DNA of 64,000 nucleotides from Alkalihalobacillus sp. TS-13 (GCF_019720915.1 NZ_JAHKSI010000004.1:124001-188000); one strand, 5' to 3'. Numbered from the stretch's first letter, positions 1-9,697 are shown. Notes: generated by a model from the letters alone, not told the origin. A program made the numbers and translations.

Positions 1-720
1 AACGAATCGCAGCTTCGCTTTTTGCGCCAACGCCACCAACGCTTCAGCCGTAACTCCCTTGGCTCCTCCCGACACGACAAGAACGGAATCGTCTTCGATG
101 TACCGTTCGACTTGACCGAGAGCGGATTCCCTCACGCTTAATGTGACTCTCTCTCCCCTCTCGGGGATACCAACTTCCAACTCGCTGCCGCCATGGAACA
201 ATTCTGTTACAATTAACTCGGCAATCTCTTCTGCGGATCGTTTTCCTCGCTCAATGTCAAGCGCTTTCGATTGCGTATCTTCCCATTCCAGATTTGCCGT
301 TTTCGCCAATCCCGTTAAACCTGACAGCCAAGCTTGCTGCTCCGATTGTCCCGACAGTCCGAAGTCGCCGCTCGTATCCTGAACGGTAACGAAGAAGCTG
401 CTGCCCGGTGATTTTGTGTTCACAAATGTGCGTGCCATGCGAAACGCCTCGCGATTGATGTCAAGCGCCTCTTCGATGGACCCGATTTTTTTCAAGCCGC
501 CCAAATAGATCACTCCGCCCGCCCCTTCACGAAGAGAGGCTGTCGCTTCAGCGTCGATCCCTCGCTTCTTCAACTTCTTCGCTGTATATTCTGCTATCCC
601 CGTTCCCTCGTCGATAATGGCTATGCATCCTTTAACCCCGATTAAACCGGATAAAGCAAATCCGTTCATCCCAGAAGGAATCGTTGCAACCGTATAGCGT
701 CGAATCTCAGTCTTTAAATT
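1..720 (-). CDS. Ketoreductase part of PfaA-like synthase (5' end of frame, runs off window)
   Basis: The minus strand is open without a stop from about 726 to the window edge. It encodes the N-terminal part of a polyketide ketoreductase: an opening RRYTVATIPSG strand, VQDTSGDFGLSG, LTGLAKTANLEWE, and then the Rossmann NADPH loop VVSGGAKGVTAEA near the edge (GGARGVTA in the family). This domain reduces beta-keto intermediates on the ACP. In PfaA-type enzymes it follows the ACP in the same polypeptide. Here it lies in the -1 frame relative to the upstream KS-AT-ACP frame, with no intergenic space. The first ATG (667-669) lacks a usable ribosome binding site and would lose the first strand of the domain, so fusion by frameshift, or a sequence error, is more likely than independent initiation. 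Confidence 0.85.
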
Positions 721-3700
721 TTTTTTTTACCATATATATATTCGACAATTTCACCGAGCGTATTTAGCGTGCCTAACTCCCCGGGTTTCAGTTCAACGTC
801 CGGCAATTTATTCTGCAGCGCCGACAATATCTCAATCCGCTTGATCGAATCGATGCCAAGCTCGGATTCGAGTCCCATGTCAAGTTCCAGCATTTCGACC
901 GGATAGCCGGTCTTTTCCGATACAATAGCCAAAAACAACGTTTCAACGTTTGGTTCGGATGCCGCATCACTCTGTTTTTTCGATTTCGGCGTGGCCGGTT
1001 CAATAGGCTGTATGCTTGGGTTTGCTTTAGGCGGTTCGGACTGTTGGATGGACGATATATTCGGCGGAGGAGTGAGTTCAGACTCAATTGTCGGAACTGC
1101 AAGCTGCGCCGTTCTTGTCTCTGGCCCCGGATTATATTCGGCATTTGAGTCGTGAAACTCAGTTCGTGAACCCTCAGAATATTCAGCCACTTCCGTACCT
1201 TCCGCAACCAATTGGTCAAGACGTGAAAAGGTCGATTGTACGGATTGTAAGTAGGTTGTATGAACTGAGGCTATAGTTTGTTGAAAGGTGATATGAGCCT
1301 CCGTCGTTTGTTTTTGCAGTTCTTGGAATGTGTCCCACACCGATTGATCGCCATTTGTATTTTCTTTTTGGTTCATTCGGGTTTCAGGTCTCATTTTCAC
1401 TTCACTCCTTTGTATGATTGGTCGCTTCTCGTGATTCACCGGTTGAAATGATATCGATTCTTCAGGATGTGTATTCGGTCCAGGGAGATTTTTCCCTCCT
1501 CCAACCGGAGGGTAGGGTTTGCCATAATTGGCGCCATTAAGGGTGATCTTGAATTTTGATTTCGTCTCGGACGATTCATTGTTCAAAGGCTCATATTGTT
1601 CCCATAGGAAACCGAGATTCATGGATACACCGAGCACAGAAAGCTGGCCCAAAGCATTCCACAATTGAGTCACTCCGTCATTTCCTTTCTGATCAGTAGC
1701 GACAGCGAATACATCTTCACCCTCGAAACATTGCCGGACCAATCCCGTTAACGCTGAGTGCGGACCCACTTCAACAAATGTTCGGACTCCCTTTTCATAC
1801 ATCGATTGAAGCTGCTGTTCAAACAAAACAGGATTTGCGATTTGCTCCGCAATCGTTTCACGAATTAAGTCCTTGTCGTCCGGATAAAGCTCACCCACAA
1901 CATTGGAATAAACAGGAAATTTCGGATTGTTAAAATCAATATCGCGCAAAAATGCCCGAAATGGATGAACAGAAGGCGCTACCAATTCGGAATGAAAAGC
2001 AGTCGAAACCTTTAATCGTTGAAAACGTATTTCTCGGTTGAGAAGCTCCGATTCGGCCTTTTCAATTTCCTCGGTTTTCCCCGAAAGAATGAATTGTCGA
2101 GGGCTGTTATAATTTGCGATCACAGTACTTGATTCCAGTTGTTCGAGAATCCCTTCAATCGTTTCGCGGTCAGTAAATACGGCTGTCATCGTCCCTGCTT
2201 CCGATGAAGCTTCCGACATCAATTCCCCTCTTTTTTTCGAGATCTTAAGAAAATCACTCTCGTTCCATACTCCACTGGCAAACAACGCCGTCAACTCACC
2301 GAAGCTGTGACCCGCTGCATACGCCGGTTCGACGCCAACCTTGCTCAGAACTGAAAGAATCGCATTCGACGTCACTCCGATGCCCGGTTGAGCCCATTGT
2401 GTCTTGGTCAATTGTGCGCTCTGCTTTTTTCTTTCCTTCTCGGAAAACGCAGGAGGCGGGAAAACAAGTTGATGGAGCTGCATTTCCAAGGCGGCCCGAT
2501 CCCATATCTCTCTTGCGCTATCAAAACGCATCGTTACATCTGAACCCATATCTACATATTGACTTCCTTGTCCAGGAAACAAAAAGGCAATTTTCCCCGA
2601 GCTTAATTCCGCTCCATAGAAAATACCTTCCTGCGGAGAAAAGAACCGTTCCGCGTTATCTGTCTTTTTAGCAGCAACCTTCAGTTTACGTTGCAAGTCC
2701 GCACCGTCTGATGCGATGATCGCTAATCGAAACGGTTGAAGCGCATCGAAATTTTCTTGCGATCGTCTTGCGAGAAGTAAGAAATCGCGGTTGGAAAAGG
2801 GTTCCTTACGCTCCGCCTCTGTAATGATCATCTTTGTAAGCAAGGAAGCGTTCTGTGCACTCCAGAGGAACAACTCGTTTGTGTTGGACCGTATGCACCT
2901 CGCCTTTCGCCCCGGCCCCTTATATTCTTCCAGCGTAACGTGAAAATTGCTTCCGCCGAACCCGAAAGCGCTGACCGATGCCCGTCTTGGGTGAGAGTGA
3001 TCACGAATCCACGGTCGTGCACGTGTATTCAAATAGAAAGGGCTTTGATCGAGAGCAAGCTTCGGATTCGGCCGGTCAATTTTGATTGTCGGTGGAAGTA
3101 ATTTATGATGTAACGCCATGACAACTTTAAAGAGTCCCGCCGCACCGGCAGCCCCCTTTGTATGACCAATTTGTGATTTGATGGATCCGAGCGCGCACCA
3201 TGAATTTTCGACCGGTTGTCCGTCGGAGAATGCAAGGGAGAGACCTTGAATTTCGGCGGCGTCCCCGGCTTTCGTGCCCGTACCGTGCGCCTCCATCAAC
3301 TCGACCGTTTTCGGAGAATAGCCTGCGGCTTCATAAGCACGGCGAAGGGCTTTCGCCTGTCCTTCGGGACGAGGGGCGTAAATGCTTTTGTCATATCCGT
3401 CCGATGCTGACCCGACCCCTTTTAACACCGCATAAATGCGATCCCCGTCGCGTTCAGCATCCTTGAGCCGCTTTAAGGCAACCATCCCGATGCCCTCCCC
3501 GAGGATCGTGCCATCGCTTTCATCGGAGAACGGACGGCAGTCTCCCGTGGGAGAAAGTGCCGGCGTTTTGCTGAAACATATGTACATAAAAATTTCGTTG
3601 AAAATATCCACTCCGCCTGTAATGACCAAGTCGGACTTTCCAAGTGTCAGCTCCATTGCCGCCATCGATAAAGCTGACAGAGAACTTGCACACGCCGCAT

Positions 3701-4313
3701 CGACAACGGTATTGGTTCCTCCAAGATCAAAACGGTTTGATATACGTCCCGCTATCACATTTCCGAGCAGCCCCGGGAAAGTGTTCTCCTGCCATTCCGA
3801 ATAAGATGAGGAAATTCGGTCGCAAACCTCCTGCACCTGAGACTCAGGTAATCCGCTGTCACGCAGGGTTTTGATCCATACCGGACGCTGGATACGGGAC
3901 GCCATTTCCATTGCTAAAGAAGTACCGCATGTAAACCCAAGAATGACGCTGATATTGTCTCGATCGATACGTTCAAATTGGCCGTCTGCTGCATCCTCCA
4001 AGACTTTTTTTGCCACAACGAGTGCCAACAGTTGACTCACATCGGTTGCCGAAAGATTTTTCGGAGGAATCCCGAATTCCATCGGGTCAAATTCCGTATC
4101 GCTTAAAAATCCTCCTCGTTTAGCATAAGTTTTATCCGGTATTGACGGATCCACATCGTAATATTCTTCAGGAAGCCAGTGAGTAGGCGGGACCTCGGAA
4201 ATCAAATCTTTTCCGGACAGAATGTCGTTCCAGAATCCTGTTTTATCAACGGAACCCGGGAATAGTGCACTTACCCCTACAACTGCAATATCACAAGGAT
4301 TGATGTTTTCCAT
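714..4313 (-). CDS. PfaA-like iterative polyketide/PUFA-type synthase subunit, KS-AT-ACP
   Basis: A 1199-residue multidomain synthase. The ketosynthase spans about 5-460, with active-site Cys208 (DAACASSLSA), His343 (EAHGTGT) and His384 (GSIKSQIGHTKG). The acyltransferase spans about 570-870 (LFPGQGSQ; Ser670 in GHSFGE; His774). A linker of about 200 residues, rich in Pro, Ser, Gln and Glu, leads to one acyl carrier domain at about 1120-1195 with phosphopantetheine Ser1156 in LGIDSIKR. The order KS-AT-ACP-(KR) and the LGIDSIKR signature are those of PfaA/HglC-type iterative synthases, not modular PKS. A single ACP is few compared with marine PfaA. The start has a good GGAGGTG site 5 bases upstream. 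It is first in its transcript; the rest of the cluster lies outside the window. The product cannot be inferred. Base composition is richer in G+C than the neighbours, suggesting transfer. Confidence 0.93.
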   Translation of the reverse strand: MENINPCDIAVVGVSALFPGSVDKTGFWNDILSGKDLISEVPPTHWLPEEYYDVDPSIPDKTYAKRGGFLSDTEFDPMEFGIPPKNLSATDVSQLLALVVAKKVLEDAADGQFERIDRDNISVILGFTCGTSLAMEMASRIQRPVWIKTLRDSGLPESQVQEVCDRISSSYSEWQENTFPGLLGNVIAGRISNRFDLGGTNTVVDAACASSLSALSMAAMELTLGKSDLVITGGVDIFNEIFMYICFSKTPALSPTGDCRPFSDESDGTILGEGIGMVALKRLKDAERDGDRIYAVLKGVGSASDGYDKSIYAPRPEGQAKALRRAYEAAGYSPKTVELMEAHGTGTKAGDAAEIQGLSLAFSDGQPVENSWCALGSIKSQIGHTKGAAGAAGLFKVVMALHHKLLPPTIKIDRPNPKLALDQSPFYLNTRARPWIRDHSHPRRASVSAFGFGGSNFHVTLEEYKGPGRKARCIRSNTNELFLWSAQNASLLTKMIITEAERKEPFSNRDFLLLARRSQENFDALQPFRLAIIASDGADLQRKLKVAAKKTDNAERFFSPQEGIFYGAELSSGKIAFLFPGQGSQYVDMGSDVTMRFDSAREIWDRAALEMQLHQLVFPPPAFSEKERKKQSAQLTKTQWAQPGIGVTSNAILSVLSKVGVEPAYAAGHSFGELTALFASGVWNESDFLKISKKRGELMSEASSEAGTMTAVFTDRETIEGILEQLESSTVIANYNSPRQFILSGKTEEIEKAESELLNREIRFQRLKVSTAFHSELVAPSVHPFRAFLRDIDFNNPKFPVYSNVVGELYPDDKDLIRETIAEQIANPVLFEQQLQSMYEKGVRTFVEVGPHSALTGLVRQCFEGEDVFAVATDQKGNDGVTQLWNALGQLSVLGVSMNLGFLWEQYEPLNNESSETKSKFKITLNGANYGKPYPPVGGGKNLPGPNTHPEESISFQPVNHEKRPIIQRSEVKMRPETRMNQKENTNGDQSVWDTFQELQKQTTEAHITFQQTIASVHTTYLQSVQSTFSRLDQLVAEGTEVAEYSEGSRTEFHDSNAEYNPGPETRTAQLAVPTIESELTPPPNISSIQQSEPPKANPSIQPIEPATPKSKKQSDAASEPNVETLFLAIVSEKTGYPVEMLELDMGLESELGIDSIKRIEILSALQNKLPDVELKPGELGTLNTLGEIVEYIYGKKKI
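719..728 (-). other. A10 homopolymer at the ACP/KR frame junction (possible slippage site)
   Basis: On the coding strand GGT is followed by ten A and then TTTAAAG. The upstream frame reads Lys-Lys-Lys-Ile-stop. Slipping back one base, or adding one A, gives Lys-Lys-Lys-Asn-Leu-Lys and continues directly into the ketoreductase. A tract this long is a known substrate for polymerase slippage and contains the heptamer A AAA AAA used in -1 ribosomal frameshifting. I saw no clear stimulatory stem-loop just downstream. A homopolymer miscall is the main alternative. Confidence 0.7.
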
Positions 4314-4457
4314 GCAAGCACCTCCATTTGTTAACTTAAATAGTTGTTTTATTCTGAATTGAAAAAATATTATTTGTCTCGTTAGTTTTAATCACCCAGC
4401 CTTTATATGTTACCGTGGAACGAATATCGCCGTATAAATGGACATAAATATGACTAG

Positions 4458-4503
4458 TACAATTCCCTCCTTTCGGATTAAACCGAGAAAGGAGGGAATT
4501 GTA
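4458..4503. repeat. Perfect 17-bp inverted repeat upstream of the synthase
   Basis: Arms 4458-4474 and 4487-4503 are exactly complementary around a 12-base loop. One arm contains the SD-like GAAAGGAGGGAA. There is no T-run on either side, so it is not a standard intrinsic terminator. It sits 145 bp upstream of the synthase start in a 370-bp spacer with no credible gene. It could be a 5'-leader structure or an operator. Confidence 0.6.
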
Positions 4504-4681
4504 TTGTTGAACTCAAATCTAAAACTCACTTGTTTGTTGATCCACTCATGCCTTTGGAAATACAGTGAGTTCGCGAGTAGACATTTGACCAGTGTCAGCA
4601 ATTCCCGAACTCATCTCAATATTCTTTTCTATTCTTTGATCGGTAGTAAAATAAGAGTTGACAATAACAATTTCCTGCAGT

Positions 4682-4872
4682 GAAATATATAATTATATTG
4701 AACTTCGTGATTCTCTAGTCAAGGATGGGTATGAATTTGAAACCCATTCGGATACAGAGGTCATATTAGCTAACTATGTCTGTAAAGGTCCAGAATCGAT
4801 TAAAGACCTACGTGGAATGTTCAGTTAAAGTGTTATTTGGCGGACGTGATCCTTTTGGAATCAAAACTGAGT
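4682..4872 (+). pseudogene. asnB: Asparagine synthetase B fragment (glutaminase-domain middle part)
   Basis: In frame, this reads EIYNYIELRDSL, then a segment ending ETHSDTEVILANYVCKG, then an internal TAA. It resumes in another frame as FGGRDPFGIK. These are hallmark motifs of the N-terminal glutamine-hydrolysing domain of asparagine synthetase (about residues 75-145 of the family). It has no start, an internal stop and a frameshift, so it is dead. A fresh N-terminal fragment of the same family begins only 130 bp further on, so two copies were probably scrambled here. Confidence 0.8.
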
Positions 4873-4902
4873 CTTTAACGAACTTGTCTTTGTTAGCAGT
4901 TT

Positions 4903-4962
4903 ATCGTACATTTAATCGGATTTTGTAGTTATCATTGTCACTTTTTTTGATGACAAATGTCA
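4903..4962 (+). promoter_or_regulatory. TGACA-type three-half-site element, copy 1
   Basis: TTGTCA at 4935-4940 is followed by TGACAAATGTCA at 4951-4962, preceded by a conserved flank (TTTATCGTACATTTA, TTTTGTAGTTAT). The same arrangement recurs near 13.5, 16.3, 53.4 and 54.9 kb. Here it precedes the asnB-like start at 5001 by 38 bp on the plus strand and lies about 620 bp upstream of the synthase on the minus strand. Which gene, if any, it serves is unknown. Confidence 0.55.
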
Positions 4963-5000
4963 TGGTATTTTTAGAAAGAAATTGAAGGGGGCGAGATCAG

Positions 5001-5141
5001 ATGTGTGGATTTGTCGGTTGTGTCTCTGACCAACAACAAGAAATCGATGCATATGAAATAAGACAATTAAAAGGAATGACCAACCTTATCACTCATAGAG
5101 GTCCAGATGATGAAGGTTTTTTTATGACTCAATACATTTCG
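5001..5141 (+). pseudogene. asnB: Asparagine synthetase B, N-terminal fragment truncated by IS remnant
   Basis: A good site (GAAGGGGGCGAG) precedes ATG. The product begins MCGFVGCVSD, with Cys2 being the N-terminal nucleophile of class II glutamine amidotransferases, followed by MTNLITHRGPDDEGFF, the conserved HRGPD loop. After about 46 residues the homology stops and an unrelated reading continues to a stop at 5237. That junction falls where an IS4-type transposase remnant begins. The full family protein is over 600 residues, so this is a truncated gene. Confidence 0.85.
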
Positions 5142-5625
5142 AATTTCTTCTATGGTAAGATCAATCGGCACATGTTTTACATGAAACGTCGGCATCCAGT
5201 AGCTCGCTATTTTAAGGACAGACTGTACACTAACTGAAAAAGAAATTACGCGTATCTATGAGATACGTTGGAATATTGAAGTATTTTTCAAAACCACGAA
5301 ACCCGTTTTGAAACCCCAGAAAGAATTTTAAGGTCGTTCTTTGATCTACTGATTAGTCACACAACTATTGTCTTTTCCAGATACATTTTGTTATGTTGGC
5401 AGAATCGCCGTAACAATGACGTTCGGACATTGGGGGTCTATGAACTCTGTGATGAACTTGATTGGGTGTTGCGCTTCAAGAGCTTATCGAGCTTCTTAAA
5501 GATACTTGAACAAAATGAACCAAAGGGTTAAAAGGCTTATAAGAAGTCCACGCCAGCAATGGTTTGCAGGTTTGCCCAAGTATATCAAGGCTTACTTGCC
5601 TAGCTTAAGCTGCGACAGTTGAGTT
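5142..5625 (+). mobile_element. IS4/IS231-type transposase remnant (C-terminal part)
   Basis: Reading across frames gives LAILRTDCTLTEKEITRIYE, then RWNIEVFFKTTK (the Y-(2)-R-(3)-E-(6)-K region typical of IS4 DDE transposases), a stop, then RSFFDLLISHTTIVFSRYIL and YELCDELDWVLRF. Several frameshifts and stops make it inactive. It truncates the asnB fragment on its left. I could not define terminal repeats. Confidence 0.75.
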
Positions 5626-5821
5626 ACTAAAACATGATTGAACATAGCTTATACCACAAAAAGCTGGTATTGTCAAGAAGTCTATGTAATCTGATATAAT
5701 CATCATTAATCGTGGTTGGGGCATCTCTGGTGCTATTTGTGGTAGCACAACAAACAGGGACGTCTCTTTTCCCTGTATCCGTCAGTTCCCGGACGGGCAA
5801 TTCCGTCAGCGTTTGGGCTTT

Positions 5822-6792
5822 TTACCTCAGCATTAACACTGTGTCTTGAAAAGGAACATGAAACAACGTAAATTTTTCCGCATAGAGAACGGCTTCCCGG
5901 CTTTGCTTGAACATCTTAATTTTTTTGGCCAAACCGGTTTTTTCAAGAACGGCTCTCGGTTGATCTTGCAATCCGCTGACGATCAGCATGCTCCCTTTTT
6001 GCTGCAACTGGTGCACCAAATTGGAGAAAATGGATACCCCTGTTATTTCCATTGCATAATGCGTTCCGCCGTTTGTTAGTTTCCTGACCTCTTGTACCGT
6101 ATCCCTCTCTTTGCCGTTGATTACATCAATAGCACCCAATTCTTTAGCCAGCGACAACCGGCTGTCAAACAAATCGACCGCAATGATTTTTGCACAACCG
6201 CTGATCTCGGCAACCATGACGGCGCTTAACCCGACCAATCCACAACCGTATACGGCGAGGGTGTCGCCAAACTTAGGCTTCAGCTTGTTGAATACCGTGC
6301 CGCTTCCGGTTTGAATGGCACAGACCAGCGGACCAAGAAGCGAAAGATCGACATTCGGATCAACCTTTACCACGTTTCGCTCATGGACAACGGCATAAGT
6401 GCCGAACGAAGAGATCTCCTTGATGCATCCGATTGGTTTGGTCTTGATTTTGGCCCAAAAGGTTCAACGGAATAAATTTTTCGCAAAAAGAAGGATGCCC
6501 ATTCAAGCAACTGGAACATTGCCCACAGGTGGAGAATGTCAAGACGACATGGTCCCAGGGGTCAATCGCTTCTACAGATGTTCCTGTTTTTTCACAACCC
6601 CCGCTCCCTCGTTGCCCAGTACAGCTGACAATGGAACGGGTATCAAGTGCTCCTGCGCCAACGCATCCGTGTGACAGACTCCCGCAGCGACGTTTTAACA
6701 AGCACTTCATTATCTTTTGGCTCACTAAGTTCAACATCTTCCACTTTAAATTGATCTCCTTTTTCATGGAACATCGCAGCTTTTGCTTTCAT
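5822..6792 (-). pseudogene. Zinc-type NAD-dependent alcohol dehydrogenase, frameshifted
   Basis: The start at 6792 has AGAGGTGAG upstream and encodes MKAKAAMFHEKGDQFKVEDV, the usual opening of aryl-alcohol-type medium-chain dehydrogenases. Three or more frameshifts follow. Recognisable pieces are VVLTFSTCGQCSSCLNGH with the structural-zinc cysteines, then a long in-frame piece (5822-6373) with the NAD loop YGCGLVGLSAVM, DLFDSRLSLAKELGA and MEITGV. The C-terminal substrate-domain end is missing. Related intact enzymes oxidise benzyl or aryl alcohols with NAD. Not functional as read. Confidence 0.85.
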
Positions 6793-6828
6793 TTTCTCAC
6801 CTCTAAACGTTATTACGTTTGAGGAACG

Positions 6829-6855
6829 AGTTTACACAAAATTATGGACAGACTC
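6829..6855. repeat. Possible solitary IS256-type terminus
   Basis: GTTTACACAAAATTATGGAC followed by AGACTC resembles the outer end of IS256-family elements (a GAGTCTGTCC...TTTTGTGTAAAC type end on the other strand). No IS256 transposase is present nearby, so this would be a leftover end. Recognition is from memory only. Confidence 0.3.
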
Positions 6856-6921
6856 TTAAAAGTCGTTGTTATCACGAATATTAATAACTGGTCTGTTCAA
6901 ACTGCTCGGTCTAAAGCAACT

Positions 6922-7320
6922 TTAAATACTAGCTCGTTTAAGCAAGTCTGCAAGAACAACTTGTTTTCCAAATAAAAAATTATAAGGCAGCATTGACTTA
7001 ACGCCAATAGGAAATATAGATAATATTTGTGTATATGCTATCCCAGCTGCAGTCACAGTTGCGTCAGTATATTTTACTTGAGATTGGTTTTCAGTTTTTT
7101 GTTGGTCGATTGAGCCGCCCCACCATTCAACGTTTTTAAGAAAAGGAAATTTAGCGGCCACAAAGATTGGATCTTTACCCTCTCGTTTTTGATTCATATA
7201 ATCTTTCAACACCGCAAAGGCAATTTCACCGAGTAAGAAGATGGCAACCAAGTTGACAATGGCCATTAAAGCCCTAAACAAGTCGGCCAGGATCCATACC
7301 AGTTCTACTTTTTTCAGGAC
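6922..7320 (-). pseudogene. Alanine/glycine:cation symporter (AGCS), C-terminal remnant
   Basis: The segment KKVELVWILADLFRALMAIV, then NLVAIFLLG and the charged tail matches the last membrane helices and end of sodium/alanine carriers of the AGCS family (over 450 residues when complete). About three quarters of the protein is missing; its left boundary is the ISL3-type remnant, which appears to have replaced the front part. The apparent start MVIFGV lies at the junction and has no convincing ribosome site. Confidence 0.65.
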
Positions 7321-7339
7321 TCCAAAAATGACCATTCCG

Positions 7340-8648
7340 AGTACAGCCCACCATAGTTGTCTGTTATGTCATGGTCTGTCACTTCATGCCTTTTGAAAGT
7401 ATCGTAGAACATAGCCTTGTTGAATGCGCTCGAATTAAATCGTGGCTTACGCTTCTTATGGAGTTTCTCATTGAACAGTATTTTAGCTCGCAATGCTTCA
7501 AATGAGTAACCTCTACCCATTCGCTCTACTTGCCTAATAATGCTGTTTAAGGACTCTGTATAAGCATTAGTGAGCCTTTTATCGAAGTAGTTGAAGATTT
7601 CCTTCATGCCAGTTATCTACGGCTCTAACAAGGTCTTTAAAAGCGTCTTTTGAGTTACTAGTTATACAACGTTGTCTCCATTGGCTATAACGAATTCTAC
7701 CTTCATCTGGTTCAGGAGTGTCCTATATCCAGTAAAACTCTTCTTTGAGTTCATAGGCTTCTTTTAAATCAGTCAGATTACCTAACCAAGTCTCTAAGAG
7801 AAATAATTCACGCTCATTTAGGTCGTGTTTACGCTTTAGAAGAATAAACCTTTCACGCATAAGGGACGTCTTTCTTTAGCTGTCATTTTATCTTTCATAG
7901 CCTTTCTAACGCTGTCTAAGGCTTGGTTAGCCATTCGGACTACATGAAACTTATCTACAACAACTTTAGCATGAGGCAAGATCGTATTAACTGCGTCTTT
8001 GTAAGGTTTCCACATATCCATTGTGACATATTCAATGTAATGTCTATCATCTATTTCAGTAAGGTGCTGGATAACCGTTTCTTTATTACGGTTATGCTTA
8101 ATATCAAAGATAGTTTTACGCTCAATATTAGTCAGTACAAGACGAGGTTTACGGATAATGTGTATTTCATCAATCCCAAGCCATTTAGGAGTCTCAAATT
8201 GGTATTCTCGTTCTTTAAATGCCACATGATCCATAAAGACATTTCTAACGGTCTTTTCGTCTACACCAACATTTTCAGCTACTTCCACAAAAGTTTTAGA
8301 CATGGACTGTTCTTCAATTGACTCTATCAGTCACCTAGTCATGCTACGCTTTTCATCTAAAGATATAAGGTGTTCCCAAAAGGTAGAATCACATTTACGA
8401 CACTTATATCTTCTTCGATTTAATTGTAAACCCACTCGTTTTAAACGAATGGGCAAGTCCATAATTAGTTGCTTTCTTGAACCGTGTCTGTACAGTTTGT
8501 CAAAATCGCATTCAGGACACCGTTCAGGTGGTTCGATTGCTTCCACTTTAAACATCATGTCAGTTTCATTTTCTTGTGGCGATTCTATTGCTCTAAGATC
8601 TGGGAGGAATAATAGGTCTGAAAGTTGTTCATCCTTTGCGACTCTGTA
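7340..8648 (-). mobile_element. ISL3-family transposase remnant
   Basis: Read right to left: a zinc-ribbon N-terminus (CPECDFDKLYRHG...CRKCDSTFWE), HTH (VAENVGVDEKTVRNVFMD), the DDE core entry WLGIDEIHIIRK, and VTMDMWKPYKDAV with VVVDKFHVVRMANQALD, then KRLTNAYTESLNSIIRQVER (the conserved TNG/YTE-E-N-IK region). It is split into four frames by indels and internal stops, so inactive. It is inserted into or against the AGCS remnant. Confidence 0.9.
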
Positions 8649-8668
8649 AGGGTATCAGATTACTATAT

Positions 8669-9547
8669 TTAACGAGTTATATTAAAATTTTTAATCAACC
8701 AGTGCTTTATCAATGACAGTACCGTTACAGGCTGCATAGCTTTGGTGTGATCCATATCATTTCCTTTTATGATTTCTATATCCCATCCAAGGTGTTCTAA
8801 CTCTTGTTTATTTTTTTGAAGTATACCGATAATATCTACTGTTACACGGCCAAAGTTTTCTCCATAAACAATAGTGTCTTTTTCCCCAGCAAACGCCAAT
8901 CTTGGAATAACCAATCTATGCTGAATCTCTCGATCATCAAATTCCATCAAATTTTTGTACATTGTAACAAATTGTTTAGTTTGATTCGTGTCGATCTTTA
9001 CCTGTATGTTATCCCACTCAACCTTTTCTGGATTAACATGATCATGTTCGTTAATAACAGGAGAATTTTGATTATACAAAGCTTGTTCGTATGTTTTATT
9101 TGTTACCACCATCATTTCTTTATATGGACCATCTATTGGCGGAAAACCACCCATGATTAAGCTTTCTAATCTATCTGTCCGAATGGCTAATTGTAATCCA
9201 ACTAAAGCTAACCAAGAATATCCATAATAGCTAAACTTCTTAACGTTCATTTCATCAGTAATTGTTATCAATTCTTTTACTATATTTTCAGGTGTGAGAT
9301 TCTCAGAGTTCGGATGTTGCAAACGGTGTCCTTCGTAGTCGAAATATAGAATCTGAAACTTGTCTACGAGTCCCTCAATAAATTGTTTTCCTAATTCGGG
9401 GTCTACTCCCCACAACTTTAAGTTTTCAGCTTCTTGTCCATATACAGATTCTTTTGCAACTGGAAGCATGATTGTTGGAGAGTCGGGATTCCCAACTAAA
9501 CCAACCTTTAATTCTGATTCATCCGTAAGTTTTATGATCTTCTCCAT
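8669..9547 (-). CDS. Alpha/beta-hydrolase family protein
   Basis: The start at 9547 is preferred over an upstream in-frame ATG because TAGGAGTG lies 6 bases before it. The 292-residue protein has the hydrolase layout: beta-strand SPTIMLPV, LYFDYEGHR, nucleophile elbow YGYSWLAL with Ser111 (the usual last Gly of GxSxG is Leu), a late acid strand FAGEKDTIV and the His in GNDMDHTKA. There is no signal peptide, so it is cytoplasmic. It is divergent from the double-MerR regulator 150 bp away, the usual arrangement for a regulator and its target. The substrate is unknown. Confidence 0.8.
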   Translation of the reverse strand: MEKIIKLTDESELKVGLVGNPDSPTIMLPVAKESVYGQEAENLKLWGVDPELGKQFIEGLVDKFQILYFDYEGHRLQHPNSENLTPENIVKELITITDEMNVKKFSYYGYSWLALVGLQLAIRTDRLESLIMGGFPPIDGPYKEMMVVTNKTYEQALYNQNSPVINEHDHVNPEKVEWDNIQVKIDTNQTKQFVTMYKNLMEFDDREIQHRLVIPRLAFAGEKDTIVYGENFGRVTVDIIGILQKNKQELEHLGWDIEIIKGNDMDHTKAMQPVTVLSLIKHWLIKNFNITR

Positions 9548-9697
9548 ATTTATCACTCCTAAATTGTTTCTACTATTATCATATAACATTCATGCAATAT
9601 TTCGGTTTTCCGTCTTTCTCCCTTTATATATTGGGATTTTATTTTAAAAATGTTATTGTAGCACTTGAAGGTTTTACTTTAAAAAAGGAGTCAATAA

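Noticed and set aside
143-382. Plus-strand frame of 79 codons
   Set aside because: It is antisense to the ketoreductase coding region, whose frame is continuous and shows clear domain motifs.
714-4313. Considered a modular type I PKS of the antibiotic type
   Set aside because: The order KS-AT-ACP-KR, the LGIDSIKR ACP signature and the long linker fit PfaA/HglC-type iterative synthases better.
4410-4683. Overlapping frames on both strands (63 and 81 codons) around the hairpin at 4458-4503
   Set aside because: Neither has a ribosome site, both read through the inverted repeat, and no family motif appears.
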